Below, piece after piece: positions 7,362-9,035 of a stretch of DNA of 9,035 nucleotides. Positions within the stretch are counted from its first letter, which is position 1. Every line of letters starts with the position of its first letter. The notes below the pieces were generated by a model that ran no database searches, was not told the origin of the DNA, and was given only the letters and a program-made list of their open reading frames with translations. Source of the stretch: Desulfovibrio sp. (lineage in GTDB: Bacteria > Desulfobacterota > Desulfovibrionia > Desulfovibrionales > Desulfovibrionaceae); contig JAQVZK010000077.1 in the NCBI GenBank assembly GCA_028708195.1, positions 1 to 9,035 on the forward strand. The letters are read 5' to 3'. Both the position numbers and the translations under genes were made by a program.

Positions 7362-7912
7362 GCGAAGAAAAAAAAGTCCAACTTGAGCAGTCAGTCACTG
7401 ACAGCACAACTGCCACACAGCAGGGTACTGAGCAGAAGGCGGCATCCGCCGCCCTGTCGGTTATTGACAATATTGACCTTGAGGCCGCCAGCCAGCTGGC
7501 GGCCTCTGCCGCGTCTTCCAGGCAGCAGCCCGAGCCGCAATCCGGGCAGGAATCCGGGGCGCAGCCTGAGCAGCAGCCCGGCCAACCCGCTGAGGCGGAT
7601 TCCAGCGCTGCCACTGAAAGCCGTGCAGAAGATGCCACTGCCGAAGCAACAGCCGCTGCCGAAGCCGCACAGGATTCCCCCGCGCTTCAGTCCAGCGAAG
7701 GCGCAGCTTTTCAGGATCCTGCCGCAACAACTGGCGACGCCCCTGAAGAAAATACACCAGACCCGGCTTCTGGCGGGCAGCCTCCGCTGCCTCCGGCCAG
7801 CACTTTTCCGCCCACAGGCACATCGGGTGACGGTCTTCCCGTTCCCGCCGCGCCTGGCGGGCAGCTTCCCGCGCCCAAGGATGACGATGATGACGATGAG
7901 GACGGGCCGGAC
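7358..7912 (+). repeat. Low-complexity region encoding the TatC N-terminal extension
   Basis: About 185 codons without a stop encode Ala/Gln/Glu/Pro/Ser-rich sequence ending in an Asp run encoded by alternating GAT and GAC codons (about 7880-7903). It resembles the preceding TatB tail in composition, and both contain DG(V/L)PVP (TatB residues 170-175 at 7230-7247; TatC residues 158-163 at 7829-7846). No membrane helix or known domain is visible. It is likely cytoplasmic and disordered. Confidence 0.65.
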
Positions 7913-8737
7913 AAGCCTATGGGCCTTATGGACCACCTTGGCGAGCTGCGTGTGCGCATTGTGCGCTGCTGCATTGCCATCGCTGTGGGCTTTTTTGCCT
8001 GCTGGGCCGTTGTTGACCCCATTTTTGACGCCCTGGTGAACCCCTTGCTGGCCGTTTTGCCCAAGGGGTCGCACGCCATCTACACCACCCTGCCCGAAGG
8101 CTTTTTCACGCGTATGTACATCGCGGTGGTGTCAGGCGTATTTGTGGCCAGCCCCATAATTTTTTATCAGGTATGGTCCTTTATTGCGCCGGGTCTGTAT
8201 GAAGATGAAAAAAAATACATCATACCCATCGCAATCATGTCGGCCGTGTTCTTCATCTGCGGCGGGGCGTTCTGCTACTTTGTGGTCTTCCCCTATGCGT
8301 TCACTTTCTTTGTGAGTTTTGCCACTGAAGAAATTGTGGCCATGCCCAAGGTCAGCGACTACCTGAGCTTCGTGCTCAAGCTTATTCTGGCTTTCGGCAT
8401 TATTTTTGAAATGCCGCTCTTCGCCTTCTTCTTGGCGCGCATGGGCGTGATTACCGCCGCCATGATGCGTAAAGCGCGGCGTTACGCCATTTTGGGCATC
8501 TTTGTCGTGGCTGCCGTCCTTACCCCGCCAGATGTGGTCTCACAATTGCTTATGGCCTGCCCCATGCTTGTGTTGTATGAAATAAGCATATGGGTGGCTG
8601 CTGCCTTTGGCCGCAAGCCCAAAAAGGACGAGGACGAAAAAGAAGACAGCGAGCAGCCAAAACAGCAGGCGGCTTCTGATGGAGCGCCTGAAGGCGCGCA
8701 AAAAGCCAATGCCGTCCATCCCTCGGAGGAAGCATGA
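7358..8737 (+). CDS. tatC: Twin-arginine translocase subunit TatC with long N-terminal extension
   Basis: This 459-residue protein combines an unusual extension with a normal TatC core, the multi-spanning receptor that recognises the twin-arginine signal peptide. Residues 1-185 are low in complexity (Ala, Gln, Glu, Pro, Ser), end in an acidic run of Asp (175-180) and have no membrane helix. The core (about 186-420) has six predicted helices (about 199-219, 253-275, 287-313, 337-361, 375-389, 395-417). Conserved points are HLGELRVR (193-200, Glu196), the YQVWSFIAPGLYEDEKK stretch with Glu284, FGIIFEMP with Glu351, and LTPPDVVSQ with Asp392, counterparts of E. coli Glu15, Glu103, Glu170 and Asp211. 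A charged tail (420-459) follows. The start overlaps the tatB stop as ATGA and has only a weak ribosome binding site, implying coupling. A canonical-size protein could start at Met188 (7919), but the nearest GAGGAC lies 15 nt away, too far to be convincing. Confidence 0.93.
   Translation: MSEEKKVQLEQSVTDSTTATQQGTEQKAASAALSVIDNIDLEAASQLAASAASSRQQPEPQSGQESGAQPEQQPGQPAEADSSAATESRAEDATAEATAAAEAAQDSPALQSSEGAAFQDPAATTGDAPEENTPDPASGGQPPLPPASTFPPTGTSGDGLPVPAAPGGQLPAPKDDDDDDEDGPDKPMGLMDHLGELRVRIVRCCIAIAVGFFACWAVVDPIFDALVNPLLAVLPKGSHAIYTTLPEGFFTRMYIAVVSGVFVASPIIFYQVWSFIAPGLYEDEKKYIIPIAIMSAVFFICGGAFCYFVVFPYAFTFFVSFATEEIVAMPKVSDYLSFVLKLILAFGIIFEMPLFAFFLARMGVITAAMMRKARRYAILGIFVVAAVLTPPDVVSQLLMACPMLVLYEISIWVAAAFGRKPKKDEDEKEDSEQPKQQAASDGAPEGAQKANAVHPSEEA
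8725..8730 (+). promoter_or_regulatory. Ribosome binding site of hisB inside tatC
   Basis: GGAGGA lies within the last tatC codons, 3 nt before the hisB ATG at 8734. It is strong, unlike the site before tatC, so hisB can be initiated directly as well as by coupling. Confidence 0.75.
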
Positions 8738-9035
8738 CCCACGCTCCGCGCACGTCCGCCAAGGCGCGCATCAGCGCCGAAACTGACATCCGCCTTGAAC
8801 TCACCTTGGACGGTCAGGGCAAAACGGATATCAGAACAGGCTTTGGCCTGCTGGACCACATGCTGATCCTCACCGCTTTCTGGGCCGGCATGGACCTTAC
8901 CCTGGTTTGTAAAGGCGATATGCAAGTGGACGCGCACCATACCGCTGAAGACATTGGCCTGACCCTGGGCAAAGCGTTGCTTGAGGCCCTGGGTGACAAG
9001 GCAGGCATTGCCCGCGTTAACCTATCCTTAAGGTG
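8734..9035 (+). CDS. hisB: Imidazoleglycerol-phosphate dehydratase, 5' part
   Basis: The first 100 codons are present and the gene continues past the window edge. The enzyme dehydrates imidazole-glycerol phosphate to imidazole-acetol phosphate in histidine biosynthesis and is manganese-dependent. Visible family motifs are TGFGLLDHML (residues 35-44), with metal-ligand candidate His42, and DAHHTAEDIGLTLGKAL (66-82), with the metal-binding His68, His69 and Glu72. The ALGDKAGIAR stretch (85-94) matches the usual GDRxGIxR. After LDHML many homologues have a further His (as in ARHG or SHG); here the sequence is ILTAFWAGMDL, a variation I believe occurs in Desulfovibrio homologues. There is no N-terminal phosphatase domain, so this is the monofunctional type. 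The ATG overlaps the tatC stop as ATGA. It was recognised by direct translation, since the frame has no stop in the window. Confidence 0.9.
   Translation, partial: MTHAPRTSAKARISAETDIRLELTLDGQGKTDIRTGFGLLDHMLILTAFWAGMDLTLVCKGDMQVDAHHTAEDIGLTLGKALLEALGDKAGIARVNLSLR

Overview
The window looks like an ordinary chromosomal housekeeping region from a Desulfovibrio-type sulfate reducer (Desulfovibrionaceae, Desulfobacterota). The reasons are the moderately high GC content, the protein sequences, and the gene order guaB-guaA-tatB-tatC-hisB next to ffh-rpsP-khpA-rimM, which I recall from Desulfovibrio genomes. The genus is an inference from memory, not a search result. I see no mobile elements, tRNA, rRNA, CRISPR array or phage genes.

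Layout: two divergent gene sets are separated by a 571-bp intergenic region. On the minus strand, reading from about 3064 down to 230, lie ffh (signal recognition particle GTPase), rpsP (ribosomal protein S16), khpA (small KH-domain RNA-binding protein) and rimM (30S maturation factor). This is a translation and protein-targeting cluster. The trmD gene that often follows rimM is not identifiable. Positions 1-229 hold a weak terminator-like element but no gene I can support.

On the plus strand, from 3636 to the window end, lie guaB and guaA (IMP to XMP to GMP), tatB and tatC (twin-arginine protein export), and the 5' part of hisB (histidine biosynthesis, cut by the window edge). guaA-tatB are 9 nt apart, and tatB-tatC and tatC-hisB overlap by ATGA, so at least guaA to hisB is probably one transcript with translational coupling. 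guaB and guaA are separated by 84 nt containing a strong GCAA-tetraloop hairpin.

The intergenic region 3065-3635 carries a plausible sigma70-type promoter for each direction, a 14-bp near-palindrome, an 8-bp inverted repeat, and a large degenerate palindrome (about 3374-3461) that resembles a terminator although no gene points into it.

I found no convincing new biological system. The points most worth a second look are the unusually long, low-complexity acidic N-terminal extension on TatC (about 185 residues), with a short motif shared with the TatB tail; the orphan palindrome between divergent genes; the Gly/Met-rich and Lys-rich tail of Ffh; and the hairpin between guaB and guaA.
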